A stretch of 64,000 nt of DNA from Allochromatium vinosum DSM 180 (GTDB taxonomy: Bacteria > Pseudomonadota > Gammaproteobacteria > Chromatiales > Chromatiaceae). The position numbers and the translations under genes are program-made. The notes under the pieces were generated by a model. That model was given only the letters and a program-made list of their open reading frames with translations, did not search any database and was not told where the DNA came from. Shown here piece by piece: positions 55,001 through 62,995 of the stretch (positions within the stretch are counted from its first letter, which is position 1; each line of letters starts with the position of its first letter). The stretch is from NCBI RefSeq assembly GCF_000025485.1, contig NC_013851.1, forward strand, positions 1,279,154 to 1,343,153, in the 5' to 3' direction.

Positions 55001-57810
55001 GTCAGATCGCCGACCGCGCCAACATCGGTCTGGTGCATCAGCTCGTCCAGGCCCATGCCTACTGGCGGCTCAAGGGACTCACCGTGGATCTGGTGATCTG
55101 GAACGAGGATCGCGCCGGTTATCGCCAGCAGCTCCAGGAACAGATCCTGGGTCTGATCGCCGCCGGTGTCGAAGCGCATGTGGTCGACCATCCGGGCGGC
55201 ATCTTCATCCGCCCGGCCGATCAGATCTCGGACGAGGATCGCATCCTGTTCCAGACCGTGGCGCGTGCCATCCTCTGCGACAGCCAGGGGACGCTGGCCG
55301 AGCAGTTGGGTCGGCGCGTTCCGCGACCGACGCGGATGCCGCTCCTGAAGCTCGCCGGCAGCCGACCACGGGAGACCGAGCACGCCGAGCCGTTAAACCC
55401 GGCGCCAGCCTTCGACAATGGTCTGGGCGGCTTTTCCGCCGACGGGCGCGAGTACGTCATCACCATCACGCCCGGTCAAACGACACCCGCGCCCTGGGTG
55501 AACGTCCTGGCCAATCCCCGTTTCGGCACGGTCGTCTCGGCCGGCGGCGGAGCCTACACCTGGAGCGAGAACGCCCACGGCTTCCGGCTCACGCCCTGGC
55601 ACAACGACCCGGTGAGCGATGTCCACGGCGAAGCCTTCTATCTGCGCGACGAGGTCAGCGGTCAGGTCTGGTCTCCGACGCCGCTGCCCAGCGCCGGCAC
55701 CACGCCCTATGTCAGCCGGCACGGCTTCGGTTACAGCGTCTTCGAGCACGGCGAAGCCGGTATCGAGTCCGAGCTATGGACCTATGTCGCCCTGGATGAG
55801 CCGCTCAAGTACTGGGTGCTGAAGCTGCACAATCGCTCGGATCGACCGCGCCGACTGTCGGCGACCGGCTATGTCGAGTGGGTGCTCGGGGATCTGCGCC
55901 CCAAGTCGGCGCTGCATGTCATCACCGAGATCGATCCGGCCAGCGGTGCGCTCTTTGCTCGCAATCCCTACAACAGCGAGTTCGCCGACCGGTTGGCCTT
56001 CTTCGACGTGGACGACCCGGCCCGCACCTTTACCGGCGACCGTAGCGAATTCATCGGGCGCAACGGCACCCTGAGCCGGCCGGCCGCCCTGACGCGCACG
56101 CGACTGTCCGGACGGGTCGGACCGGCGCTGGATGCCTGCGGCGCGCTTCAGGTCCAGGTCGAGCTGGCGCCCGGTCAGGCGCACGAGATCGTGTTCCGGC
56201 TCGGCGTGGTGGGTCGACGCGGTGCCGATGACGCCAGCCATCTGGTGCATCGTCATCGGGGCGCGGCGGCGGCGCGGGCGGCCCTGACGGCGGTGCAGGA
56301 GTACTGGGCGCAGACCCTGGGCGTGGTGCAGGTCGAGACCCCGGACCCGGCGCTCGATCTGCTCGCCAACGGCTGGCTGCTGTACCAGACCCTGGCCTGC
56401 CGCTTCTGGGCGCGCAGCGGCGACTATCAGTCGGGCGGCGCCTTCGGTTTCCGCGATCAATTGCAGGACGCGATGGCGCTCGTCTATGCCGAGCCGGGGC
56501 GGATGCGGGAGCACCTGCTGTTGTGCGCGGGTCGCCAGTTCCGCGAAGGCGATGTCCAGCACTGGTGGCATCCGCCCTCGGGTCGCGGGGTTCGCACACG
56601 CTGCTCGGACGACTATCTCTGGCTACCGCTGGCGATCTGCCGCTATGTCCAGGCCACCGGCGACACCGGGGTGCTCGACGAGATGATCCCGTTCCTGGAT
56701 GGTCGTCTGGTCGAGGGCGAGGACGATGGTTACTACGACCTTCCGGGCCAGAGCGACGAGTCGGCAAGCCTCTACGAGCACGGCGTGCGCGCCATCCGGC
56801 ATGGTCTGCGGATGGGCGAACGCGGTCTGCCGCTGATCGGCTCGGGCGACTGGAACGACGGCATGAATCTGGTCGGCATCAAGGGCCGGGGCGAGAGCAT
56901 CTGGCTCGGCTTCTTCCTCTATGAGGTGCTGAAGCGTTTCGCCGAGCTGGCGGTGCTGCGCGATGATGCGCCATGTGCGGAACAGTGCGAACAGGAAGCG
57001 GAGCGGTTACGCCGGAGTCTCGAACAGCACGGCTGGGACGGCGACTGGTACCGGCGCGCCTATTTCGACGACGGCACGCCGCTGGGATCGGCGACCAGTC
57101 CCGAGTGCCGGATCGACTCCATCGCCCAGAGCTGGTCGGTGCTGTCGGGGGCCGCCGATCCGGCGCGGGCACGCCAGGCCATGGAGGCGCTGGATACGCA
57201 TCTGGTGCGCCGCGAGGCCGGGCTGATCCAGCTCCTGGACCCACCCTTCGATCAGTCGGCGCTCGAACCCGGCTATATCAAGGGCTATGTCCCCGGCGTG
57301 CGCGAGAACGGCGGGCAATACACCCATGCCGCGATCTGGGCGACCATGGCCTTTGCCCGACTGGGCGACCGGACGCGCGCCTGGGAGCTGTTCGACCTGA
57401 TCAACCCGATCAACCATGGCCGTTCGCCCGAGGGCATCGCGACCTACAAAGTCGAACCCTATGTGGTTGCGGCGGACGTCTATGGCGTCGCGCCGCATGT
57501 CGGGCGCGGCGGCTGGACCTGGTACACCGGCTCGGCGGGCTGGATGTATCGACTGATCCTCGAATCCCTGCTCGGGCTGCGACTGGAGGCCGACCGGCTC
57601 TCCATCGCGCCCTGTCTGCCGGCGCATTGGGACGGGTTCAAACTGAGCTATCGCTATCGCGAGACGCGCTACGACATCGTCGTCAGGCCGGGGTCAGGGT
57701 TGACTCTGGACGGCGTTCGGCAGACTGATCTGTCGATCCCTCTGGTCGACGACCGCTTGCCGCATAGCGTCGAGGTGCGCTTCGACGGTGACCGGATGCA
57801 TCGATCGTGA
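49090..57810 (+). CDS. Cyclic beta-1,2-glucan synthase (GT84-GH94 multidomain)
   Basis: 2906 residues, close to rhizobial and Brucella Cgs/NdvB (about 2830-2870). The N-terminal region ends in helices near 420-480. A GT84-like domain covers about 500-820, with the DxD site TLDTDTQLP near 655, GSFIGKGIY near 740 and RRHRWIRGDWQ near 802. Helices follow at 850-893 and 972-1018. The glycoamylase-like domain is about 1430-1550 (ESGYNGFDAQLNYQYRAFGVPG; SFMAHHQGM). Two GH94 accessory regions precede a catalytic GH94 domain from about 2440 (RCSDDYLWLPLAICRY; GSGDWNDGMNLVG). It makes periplasmic cyclic glucans used in low-osmolarity adaptation. The TTG start has GGGAG upstream. Confidence 0.93.
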   Translation: MNIRTPAIPEILVNLLGRLPGRRRTSPSIDSESPLRLELFSAAQMEQHGQVLAASHVLMRGHPPDRLVARLNANEKILTEVCRRLMAAVTESRRIAPAGEWLLDNFYLIEEQIRTARRHLPKGYSRELPRLRDGPSAALPRVYDLALEVIAHGDGRVDPENIRRFVAAYQRVTVLRLGELWAFPIMLRLALIENLRRVAVRLAAGRVDQDLADGWADRMLAMAESDPKNLILVIADMARSNPPLSGAFVAELARRLQGQSAALALPLTWIEQQLAESALTIEHLVHVEIQQQAADQVSISNSIGSLRFLGAMDWRAFVETMSLVECTLNDDPGGLYARMDFATRDRYRHVVETIAKHSRLSETEVAREAIGLAQSGAASREADGRAAHVGYYLIDRGRPQLEQRVGARFYGLESLKRLGLRSPLVLYLGGIVLLTAGFSWGLLAQADGLPGWLLPPLAILAMLGTSQLAVALVNWLASLLATPYPLPRLDCSTCIPPEARTLVVVPTMLGSARGIETLIEALEVRFLANRDACLHFGLLTDFRDAPTPTLPGDAELMQSAAQGIAVLNAKYPCPDGETFFLFHRPRRWNPGEGLWMGYERKRGKLMDLNALLRGVDDVSGSNPTDPEEPATHSSARFSLIVGDTRILTNVRYVITLDTDTQLPRDAAHELVGAMEHPLNRAHFDPKLGRVSEGYGILQPRVAVSLPGANRSRFARLHGQDAGIDPYTRAVSDLYQDWFQEGSFIGKGIYAVAAFEQALDDLFPENRILSHDLLEGCYARSGLISDVQLYEDYPLCYSADVSRRHRWIRGDWQIAQWLLPRVPGRDGRPRRNPLSILSRWKLADNLRRSLVPAALTALLVLGLVLLPEPGLWTLAVLSILLVPSLLTAILSALRKPGDLRWTAHLRAAIQDAGRRLTQALFTLACLPYEAYFSLDAVIRTLWRMGVSRRGLLEWASSGDLERHDQRLTDVYRLMWIAPALALITGAVLAAREPSALLVAAPILLPWLAAPLIAWWMSRPLVRREARLTTEQTRFLRTVARKTWAFFETFVGPDDHWLPPDNVQEHPVAVVAHRTSPTNMGLSLLANLTAYDFGYLSTGRLLARTAAALHTMEGLARHRGHFFNWYDTRSLAPLAPHYISSVDSGNLAGHLLTLEPGLRALIDAPILNPRWLEGLEDTVQVLEEAVAAGSESERRGVAPAALEDVRKMLNSALQSPPISLNAARDCLGALTIRAETAALEPPAPAEAEEALTAWMPRLAYQCRALLDDLLVLAPRSTDTPAGLSLTLRQVAELETDAGEQPARERIALIERLARTAADLALMDYDFLFDEAQSLLAIGYNVAERRRDASYYDLLASEARLACFVAIAQGRLPQESWFALGRLLTRAAGEATLLSWSGSMFEYLMPLLVMPTYDNTLLDRTYRTAVARQIVYGKERGVPWGVSESGYNGFDAQLNYQYRAFGVPGLGLKRWLAEDLVVAPYASALALMVAPEDACLNLQRLAADGLAGPFGFYEAIDYTPSRLPRGQTSAVIRSFMAHHQGMTLLSLAYQLLDRPMQRRFASAPSFQATALLLQERIPKTTAFFSDTHGEITSERASESPLESPIRVLDSPNTPHPEVQLLSNGRYHVMVTNAGGGYSRWKDLAVTRWREDSTRDHWGSFCYLRDLESGALWSSAYQPTLTMPEHFEAIFSEGRAEFRRRDHETESYTEIVVSPEDDLELRRLRLTNRSRRRRVIEVTSYTEVVLAPPMADTLHPAFSNLFMQTEILHPRSAILCNRRPRSSGEATPWMFHLMVVRGGHDGTVEPASEPEPMDSAALEPSYETDRMQFIGRDRTPASPQALDEAGALSGRAGSVLDPMVAIRHRLILEPDQTATLDLIYGIGETREQALDLVEKYQDERLANRVFDLAWTHSQVVLRQLNATPADAQLYGRLAGSILYTNASLRAEPGVLAQNRRGQSGLWSHAVSGDVPIVLCQIADRANIGLVHQLVQAHAYWRLKGLTVDLVIWNEDRAGYRQQLQEQILGLIAAGVEAHVVDHPGGIFIRPADQISDEDRILFQTVARAILCDSQGTLAEQLGRRVPRPTRMPLLKLAGSRPRETEHAEPLNPAPAFDNGLGGFSADGREYVITITPGQTTPAPWVNVLANPRFGTVVSAGGGAYTWSENAHGFRLTPWHNDPVSDVHGEAFYLRDEVSGQVWSPTPLPSAGTTPYVSRHGFGYSVFEHGEAGIESELWTYVALDEPLKYWVLKLHNRSDRPRRLSATGYVEWVLGDLRPKSALHVITEIDPASGALFARNPYNSEFADRLAFFDVDDPARTFTGDRSEFIGRNGTLSRPAALTRTRLSGRVGPALDACGALQVQVELAPGQAHEIVFRLGVVGRRGADDASHLVHRHRGAAAARAALTAVQEYWAQTLGVVQVETPDPALDLLANGWLLYQTLACRFWARSGDYQSGGAFGFRDQLQDAMALVYAEPGRMREHLLLCAGRQFREGDVQHWWHPPSGRGVRTRCSDDYLWLPLAICRYVQATGDTGVLDEMIPFLDGRLVEGEDDGYYDLPGQSDESASLYEHGVRAIRHGLRMGERGLPLIGSGDWNDGMNLVGIKGRGESIWLGFFLYEVLKRFAELAVLRDDAPCAEQCEQEAERLRRSLEQHGWDGDWYRRAYFDDGTPLGSATSPECRIDSIAQSWSVLSGAADPARARQAMEALDTHLVRREAGLIQLLDPPFDQSALEPGYIKGYVPGVRENGGQYTHAAIWATMAFARLGDRTRAWELFDLINPINHGRSPEGIATYKVEPYVVAADVYGVAPHVGRGGWTWYTGSAGWMYRLILESLLGLRLEADRLSIAPCLPAHWDGFKLSYRYRETRYDIVVRPGSGLTLDGVRQTDLSIPLVDDRLPHSVEVRFDGDRMHRS

Positions 57811-57888
57811 CCCGAGTGAACCGCACAAGCCGATCGGGAGATCGCTGCCGCAGTTCGGATCATCCAACGCTTGCAATCGGAGAGGCCG

Positions 57889-58305
57889 ATGACGACTCAG
57901 ACCTATCCCCCGGGTGTTTCCACCTGGATAGCCCGGATCCTGGCCGGTATCGAACTGGTTGGACTCGGCGTCATCGCCGTGGCGACCGTACTGGCCGGTG
58001 CGTTGGAAATTGCTGGCATGGTCGCCGGGCATACCGTGACCCTGGCCGATCTGCTTCTGCTCTTCATCTACCTGGAGGTGCTGAGTATGGTGGCCCTCTA
58101 TCTTGAGTACGGTGCCCTGCCGGTTCGTGTGCCACTCTATATCGCCATGGTGGCGCTCGCACGGCATCTGATCCTCGACACGGATGCCCCTTCGGGCTGG
58201 CTCAGCGTCGCCACCTCGACGGCCATATTGGTTCTCGCGGGGGCGATCCTGCTCATCCGCTACGGGCATGTCCGCTTTCCCTACCAAAATCCTCGCGAAA
58301 AATAG
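57889..58305 (+). CDS. PsiE-family (phosphate-starvation-inducible) membrane protein
   Basis: 138 residues with four hydrophobic helices. The PsiE pattern is visible in ILAGIELVGLGVIAVATVLAGALEIAGMV, LADLLLLFIYLEVLSMVALYLEYGALPVRVPLYIAMVALARHLILD and the C-terminal helix. AGAGG lies just before the ATG at 57889. Function is unknown. It lies between the glucan synthase and kdp. Confidence 0.85.
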   Translation: MTTQTYPPGVSTWIARILAGIELVGLGVIAVATVLAGALEIAGMVAGHTVTLADLLLLFIYLEVLSMVALYLEYGALPVRVPLYIAMVALARHLILDTDAPSGWLSVATSTAILVLAGAILLIRYGHVRFPYQNPREK

Positions 58306-58354
58306 TCGACCCAAGCGTCGACGGTGGCCGAAGGCCACAAAAATAATATGCCTT

Positions 58355-58395
58355 TGTTACGCCTGTCTCCGCTCAGCGCCTAGCCCTGTTACGCC
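58355..58395 (+). promoter_or_regulatory. Paired direct repeats upstream of kdpF
   Basis: TGTTACGCC occurs at 58355-58363 and 58387-58395, exactly 32 bp (about three helical turns) apart and 34 nt before kdpF. The spacing suggests two protein-binding half sites on one DNA face; KdpE is the natural candidate. Confidence 0.4.
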
Positions 58396-58428
58396 CGCGC
58401 TCGCTAACCTGTCCAGCCTTGGTCAACA

Positions 58429-58527
58429 ATGCTGAGTGAGGTCATCGTGTACTCCATCCTGCTCGTCATCGTGCTGGCGTTGCTGGTGTATCTGTCGGTC
58501 GCCCTGTTGCGGCCCGAGCGGTTCTAG
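58429..58527 (+). CDS. kdpF: K+-transporting ATPase subunit KdpF
   Basis: A 32-residue single-helix peptide ending IVLALLVYLSVALLRPERF, the usual KdpF C-terminus (ALLRPERF). Starts are ATG 58429 (MLSEVIVYS) or GTG 58447. KdpF stabilises the KdpABC complex in the inner membrane. It is too short for routine gene calling. Confidence 0.85.
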   Translation: MLSEVIVYSILLVIVLALLVYLSVALLRPERF

Positions 58528-58529
58528 CC

Positions 58530-58610
58530 ATGAGCATCGTCAGCGCTCTCATCCTTCTTGCCCTGTTCGGCCTCTGTTTCCTGTTCATTGAATGGGAGCA
58601 TCACCTATGA
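58530..58610 (+). CDS. 26-residue membrane microprotein between kdpF and kdpA
   Basis: ATG at 58530, 2 nt after the kdpF stop, encodes MSIVSALILLALFGLCFLFI then EWEHHL. Its TGA overlaps the kdpA ATG (ATGA at 58607), the classic arrangement for translational coupling. One hydrophobic helix with a charged tail. It is not KdpF itself, which is the preceding peptide. It could be a second accessory peptide of the pump or simply a leader keeping kdpA translated. Confidence 0.5.
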   Translation: MSIVSALILLALFGLCFLFIEWEHHL

Positions 58611-60316
58611 ATGAAGTGCTGCTCATCTACGCCGCTGCATTGCTGCTGGCCTGGCCGTTGGGGCGCTACCTGGCGGCGATCTATTCGGCGACACCGACCG
58701 CGCTTGATCAGGTATTCGGACCTGTCGAGTGGGTGATCTACCGTGCCATCGGCGTCGATCCCCTTGCCCCGATGAGCTGGAAAGCATACGGCAAGGCGCT
58801 ACTCAAGCTGCACCTGATCATCGCGTTGATCGCGCTCGTGATCCTGGTGCAGCAGGGGTGGCTGCCGGCGAACCCGGATGGCGTCGAGGGAATGTCTTGG
58901 GATCTGGCGTTGCATACCACGGCGTCGTTCATCACCAATACCAACCAGCAGCACTACTCGGGTCAGGCGCAACTGTCCTATTTCGCGCATCTGGTCGCCA
59001 TCGTCAGTATGCAGGTGATCACACCGGCGGCCGGTATCGCGGCTCTGGTCGCTATCCTGCGCACGGCGTTCACGCAGCGCGATACAACCGCATCGACCCC
59101 GGAAGGCGCCGTATCGGTCGGAAACTTCCACGCCGATCTGGTCCGCGCCATTGTCCGGGTGATGCTGCCGGTGGCCTTCATCACCGCGCTGCTGCTCGCC
59201 TGGCAGGGTGTGCCCAACACCTTCATGGGCGCGCGGACCGTCACCCCGCTCGATAGCAGTGCCGGACTTGTCGAGCAGCGTATCCCGGTCGGCCCGGTAG
59301 CGCCCATGGTCGCGATCAAACAGCTGGGCACCAACGGCGGCGGCTGGTACGGCCCCAACAGTTCCGTGCCGCTGGAGAACCCGACGCCGGTGTCCAACTT
59401 CGTCGAGACCATCGCCATCGTACTGATCCCGATGGCCCTGGTGTTCATGGCCGGTTATCTGACCGGTCGGCGGCGATTGGCGATCCTGGTGATGGGTGTG
59501 ATGCTGTCCCTGTCGGCGCTCCTGACGGGCATCAATATCTGGTCGGAGAACCAACCCAACGCCGCCTTTGCCGGCCTCGCGGCCGATGGCCCGAATCTGG
59601 AAGGCAAGGAGGTGCGCTTCGGCGCCACGGCCACGGCGCTCTGGGGCAGCTTCACCACCCAGACCTCCAACGGCTCGGTGAACGGGATGCATGACTCCTT
59701 CAACCCGCTGGGCGGCGCCGCGACGCTGATGGATATGTTCATCAACGCCACCTTCGGCGGGGTCGGCGTGGGGCTGATCAACTTCCTGCTGTTCCTGCTG
59801 CTCGCGGTGTTTCTCGGCAGCCTGATGGTGGGCCGCTCACCGGAAGTCTACGGTCGCGCGCTGGAGGCCAGGGAGATCAAACTGATCTGCATCGCGCTGC
59901 TGATTCAGCCGTTGCTCATTCTCGGCCTGACCGCTACGGCGGTGGCGATTCCGGGTCTGGCGCAGAACTCCAACCCCGGCTTCCATGGTCTGAGTCAGGT
60001 GCTCTATGAGTACACCTCCGCCTTCGCCAACAACGGATCCGGCTTCGAGGGGCTGGGTGACGATACGGTCTGGTGGAACCTCAGTTGTGCCGTGGCGCTG
60101 ATCCTGGGCCGCTTCATTCCGATCCTCGCACCGCTGGCGCTGGCCGCCCACCTGGCGGGCAAGCGCGTTGCGCCCATGACCTTGGGCAGCCTGGCCGTGG
60201 AAACGCCCACCTTCGCCGTGCTGACCCTGGGCGTGATCCTGATGTTCGCGTTGCTCAGCTTCTTCCCGGTTCTGGCCCTCGGCCCGGTCGCCGAGTTCCT
60301 GTCACTGGCGAACTGA
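58607..60316 (+). CDS. kdpA: K+-transporting ATPase subunit KdpA
   Basis: 569 residues, multi-helix potassium channel-like subunit. The four selectivity-filter loops are visible: FITNTNQQHYSGQ, QLGTNGGGWYGPNSSVPLENP, TSNGSVNGMHDSFNPLGG and FANNGSGFEGL. It binds and conducts K+ in the KdpFABC pump. The ATG at 58607 overlaps the microprotein stop; the TTG 15 nt earlier is disfavoured. Confidence 0.97.
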   Translation: MNEVLLIYAAALLLAWPLGRYLAAIYSATPTALDQVFGPVEWVIYRAIGVDPLAPMSWKAYGKALLKLHLIIALIALVILVQQGWLPANPDGVEGMSWDLALHTTASFITNTNQQHYSGQAQLSYFAHLVAIVSMQVITPAAGIAALVAILRTAFTQRDTTASTPEGAVSVGNFHADLVRAIVRVMLPVAFITALLLAWQGVPNTFMGARTVTPLDSSAGLVEQRIPVGPVAPMVAIKQLGTNGGGWYGPNSSVPLENPTPVSNFVETIAIVLIPMALVFMAGYLTGRRRLAILVMGVMLSLSALLTGINIWSENQPNAAFAGLAADGPNLEGKEVRFGATATALWGSFTTQTSNGSVNGMHDSFNPLGGAATLMDMFINATFGGVGVGLINFLLFLLLAVFLGSLMVGRSPEVYGRALEAREIKLICIALLIQPLLILGLTATAVAIPGLAQNSNPGFHGLSQVLYEYTSAFANNGSGFEGLGDDTVWWNLSCAVALILGRFIPILAPLALAAHLAGKRVAPMTLGSLAVETPTFAVLTLGVILMFALLSFFPVLALGPVAEFLSLAN

Positions 60317-60334
60317 TGCCTTGGAGAATGAATC

Positions 60335-62359
60335 ATGAAACGTCAGCGCAACGCATTGAAGTTACTGGATGCCCAAACTCTGGTCCGCTTGGCGGGTGAG
60401 TCGCTGCGGCGGCTCCACCCGCGCCGGCTCGCGCACAACCCGGTGATGTTCGTGGTCGGGGTCGGTACCCTGGTGACCCTGTGGCTGACCGGCACCGATA
60501 TCATCGCTGGTCGCCCCTGGGGCTTCGATCTCGCCATCACTCTGACGCTGCTGTTCACCCTGCTCTTTGCCAACGCCGCCGAGGCACTGGCGGAGGCGCA
60601 GGGCCGGGCGCAGGCCGAGAGCCTGCGCTCCACACGGAAACAGCTCGTGGCCCGGCGCGTTCGGGGGGACGATGAAGAGTCGGTGCCCGCCACCGCCCTG
60701 CGTCGCGGCGACCGGGTGCGCGTCCTGGCGGGCGAGCTGATTCCCGCCGACGGCGAGATCATCGAGGGTGCCGCCAGCATCAACGAGTCGGCGGTCACCG
60801 GCGAATCGGCGCCGGTACTGCGCGAGGCCGGCACCGACAACAGCGGCGTCAGCGCCGGCACCAAGCTGCTGACCGACAGCCTCCTGGTCGAGGTGACGGT
60901 GGAGTCTGGCCAGTCGCTGCTGGATCGCATGATCGCGCTGGTGGAGAGCGCCAAGCGGCAGAAGACGCCCAACGAGATCGCACTCACCGTGCTGCTGTCC
61001 GCGTTGACCATGGTGTTCCTGATCGTGGTGGCGACCCTGGTGCCCTTCGCCGCCTTTGTCGGCGCCGAAGTCTCGGTACCTGTACTGGTCGCGCTCCTGG
61101 TCTGCCTGATCCCCACCACCATCGGCGGGCTGCTGCCGGCCATCGGTATCGCCGGCATGGATCGCGCCATGCGGGCCAATCTGGTGGCCAAGTCGGGCAA
61201 GGCGGTGGAGGTGGCCGGCAACATCGACACCCTGCTGCTGGACAAGACCGGCACCATCACTCACGGCGACCGCCAGGCCAGCGACTTTCTGCCCTTGGCC
61301 AGGATCGCTCCTGAGCAGCTGCGCGAGGCCGCTATGCTTTCGTCACTGGCGGATCCCACGCCTGAGGGCAAATCCATCGTTGCGCTGGCGAAGAGCCGTG
61401 GGGCGACGGCCGAGGCCGACCCCAAGGCGCGCGTCCTGGCATTTTCCGCCAAGACCCGCCTCTCCGGCATCGACCAGCCCGACGGCCGTCGTATCCGCAA
61501 GGGCGCACCGGATGCCATACGCCGCTTCGTCACCGAGAATGGCGGCTCCTACCCGGATGAGACCACTGCGCTGGTGGAACGTGTGGCGCGTGGCGGCGCG
61601 ACGCCGCTGGTGGTCGCGCAGGACGATCGGGTGCTCGGCGTCGTACCCCTGTCCGACATCATCAAGACCGGCATCAAGGAACGCTTCCAGCGCCTGCACG
61701 CCATGGGCATCCGCACGGTGCTGATCACCGGCGACAATCCGCTGACCGCCGCCGCCATCGCCGCCGAGGCCGGCGTGGCGGACTACATCGCCGAGGCCAC
61801 GCCGGAGGATAAGCTGGAGTACATCCGGCGCGAACAGGCCCAGGGACGCCTGGTGGCCATGATGGGCGACGGCACCAACGACGCGCCCGCCCTGGCCCAG
61901 GCGGATCTGGGGCTGGCGATGAACTCCGGCACCCAGGCCGCCAAGGAGGCGGGCAACATGGTCGACCTGGATTCCGACCCGACCAAGCTGCTGGAGGTGG
62001 TGGAGATCGGCAAGCAGTTGCTGGTCACACGCGGTGCGCTGACGACCTTCTCACTGGCCAACGACGTGGCCAAATACTTCGCCATCCTCCCGGCCATTTT
62101 CGTCGCCAGCGTACCGGCCATGCAGGCGCTCGACATCATGCAGCTCAACAGCCCGGCCACGGCGGTGCTGGCGGCGGTGATCTTCAATGCCCTGGTGATC
62201 CCGGCGCTGATCCCCTTCGCCCTGCGCGGGGTGCGCCTCCGACCGGTCAGTGCCGACGCGCTGTTGCGCCGCAACCTCTTGATCTACGGTTTGGGCGGAC
62301 TGGTGCTGCCGTTCCCGGCGATCAAGCTCATCGATCTTGGTCTTGGCTTGGTGATGTAG
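60335..62359 (+). CDS. kdpB: K+-transporting P-type ATPase subunit KdpB
   Basis: 674-residue P-type ATPase. The phosphorylated Asp is D303 in [13 protein letters not shown]. The A-domain has [18 protein letters not shown] (TGES), the membrane domain has [19 protein letters not shown], and the hinge motif is [20 protein letters not shown]. It hydrolyses ATP to drive high-affinity K+ uptake. 18 nt after kdpA. Confidence 0.98.
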   Translation: MKRQRNALKLLDAQTLVRLAGESLRRLHPRRLAHNPVMFVVGVGTLVTLWLTGTDIIAGRPWGFDLAITLTLLFTLLFANAAEALAEAQGRAQAESLRSTRKQLVARRVRGDDEESVPATALRRGDRVRVLAGELIPADGEIIEGAASINESAVTGESAPVLREAGTDNSGVSAGTKLLTDSLLVEVTVESGQSLLDRMIALVESAKRQKTPNEIALTVLLSALTMVFLIVVATLVPFAAFVGAEVSVPVLVALLVCLIPTTIGGLLPAIGIAGMDRAMRANLVAKSGKAVEVAGNIDTLLLDKTGTITHGDRQASDFLPLARIAPEQLREAAMLSSLADPTPEGKSIVALAKSRGATAEADPKARVLAFSAKTRLSGIDQPDGRRIRKGAPDAIRRFVTENGGSYPDETTALVERVARGGATPLVVAQDDRVLGVVPLSDIIKTGIKERFQRLHAMGIRTVLITGDNPLTAAAIAAEAGVADYIAEATPEDKLEYIRREQAQGRLVAMMGDGTNDAPALAQADLGLAMNSGTQAAKEAGNMVDLDSDPTKLLEVVEIGKQLLVTRGALTTFSLANDVAKYFAILPAIFVASVPAMQALDIMQLNSPATAVLAAVIFNALVIPALIPFALRGVRLRPVSADALLRRNLLIYGLGGLVLPFPAIKLIDLGLGLVM

Positions 62360-62368
62360 GAGGTCGTC

Positions 62369-62995
62369 ATGAATCACACCCAATCCGTTGCCCGGACATC
62401 CCCCGCAACGCCTGTCGCACACTGGCTCCAGGCGCTACGCGGCGCCTTGGTGCTGATGGTCCTGTGTGGAGGTCTGTACCCGCTCTTTACCGTGGCGATC
62501 GGTGCCGCCCTGTTCCATGTTCAGTCGACCGGCAGTCTCATCGAACGCGACGGCCAGATGATCGGCTCGGCGCTGGTGGGGCAGCCGTTCAGTGCGCCAG
62601 GGTATTTTCACGGCCGCCCCTCGGTCGCCGGGTACGATCCATTCGCCGTGTCCGGCTCCAATCTGGCACCGAGCAATCCGACGCTGCGCGAACGGGCCTC
62701 GGTCAGCTCAAGCGCCGTTTCCGCCGCCAACGGCGTAGCACCGACGGCGATCCCCGTCGATCTCGTCGCCGCGTCCGGGTCGGGCATCGATCCGCACATC
62801 AGTCCGGCCGCCGCCGAGATCCAGATCGACCGGGTCGCCGCCGCACGCGGACGGCCGCGTTCAGAGGTCGCGGCCCTGGTGGCGGCGCGGGTGGAGCGCC
62901 CGGTGCTGGGCGTTCTGGGACAGCCGCGCGTCAATGTGCTCCAGTTGAATCTGGCACTCGACGCCCTCGGCCCAGAGGCCGGCCTAACGCCATGA
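62369..62995 (+). CDS. kdpC: K+-transporting ATPase subunit KdpC
   Basis: 208 residues: one N-terminal membrane helix (LRGALVLMVLCGGLYPLFTVAIGAALF), then the conserved GSALVGQPFSAPGYFHGRPS, GSNLAPSNPTL, VAASGSGIDPHISPAAAEIQIDRVAAARG and VNVLQLNLALD blocks. It assists K+ capture and complex assembly. Its TGA overlaps the kdpD ATG. Confidence 0.97.
   Translation: MNHTQSVARTSPATPVAHWLQALRGALVLMVLCGGLYPLFTVAIGAALFHVQSTGSLIERDGQMIGSALVGQPFSAPGYFHGRPSVAGYDPFAVSGSNLAPSNPTLRERASVSSSAVSAANGVAPTAIPVDLVAASGSGIDPHISPAAAEIQIDRVAAARGRPRSEVAALVAARVERPVLGVLGQPRVNVLQLNLALDALGPEAGLTP

Noticed and set aside
58324-58338. GTGGCC-GAA-GGCCAC hairpin after psiE as a terminator
   Set aside because: Followed by A-rich, not T-rich, sequence on the coding strand; too weak to call.
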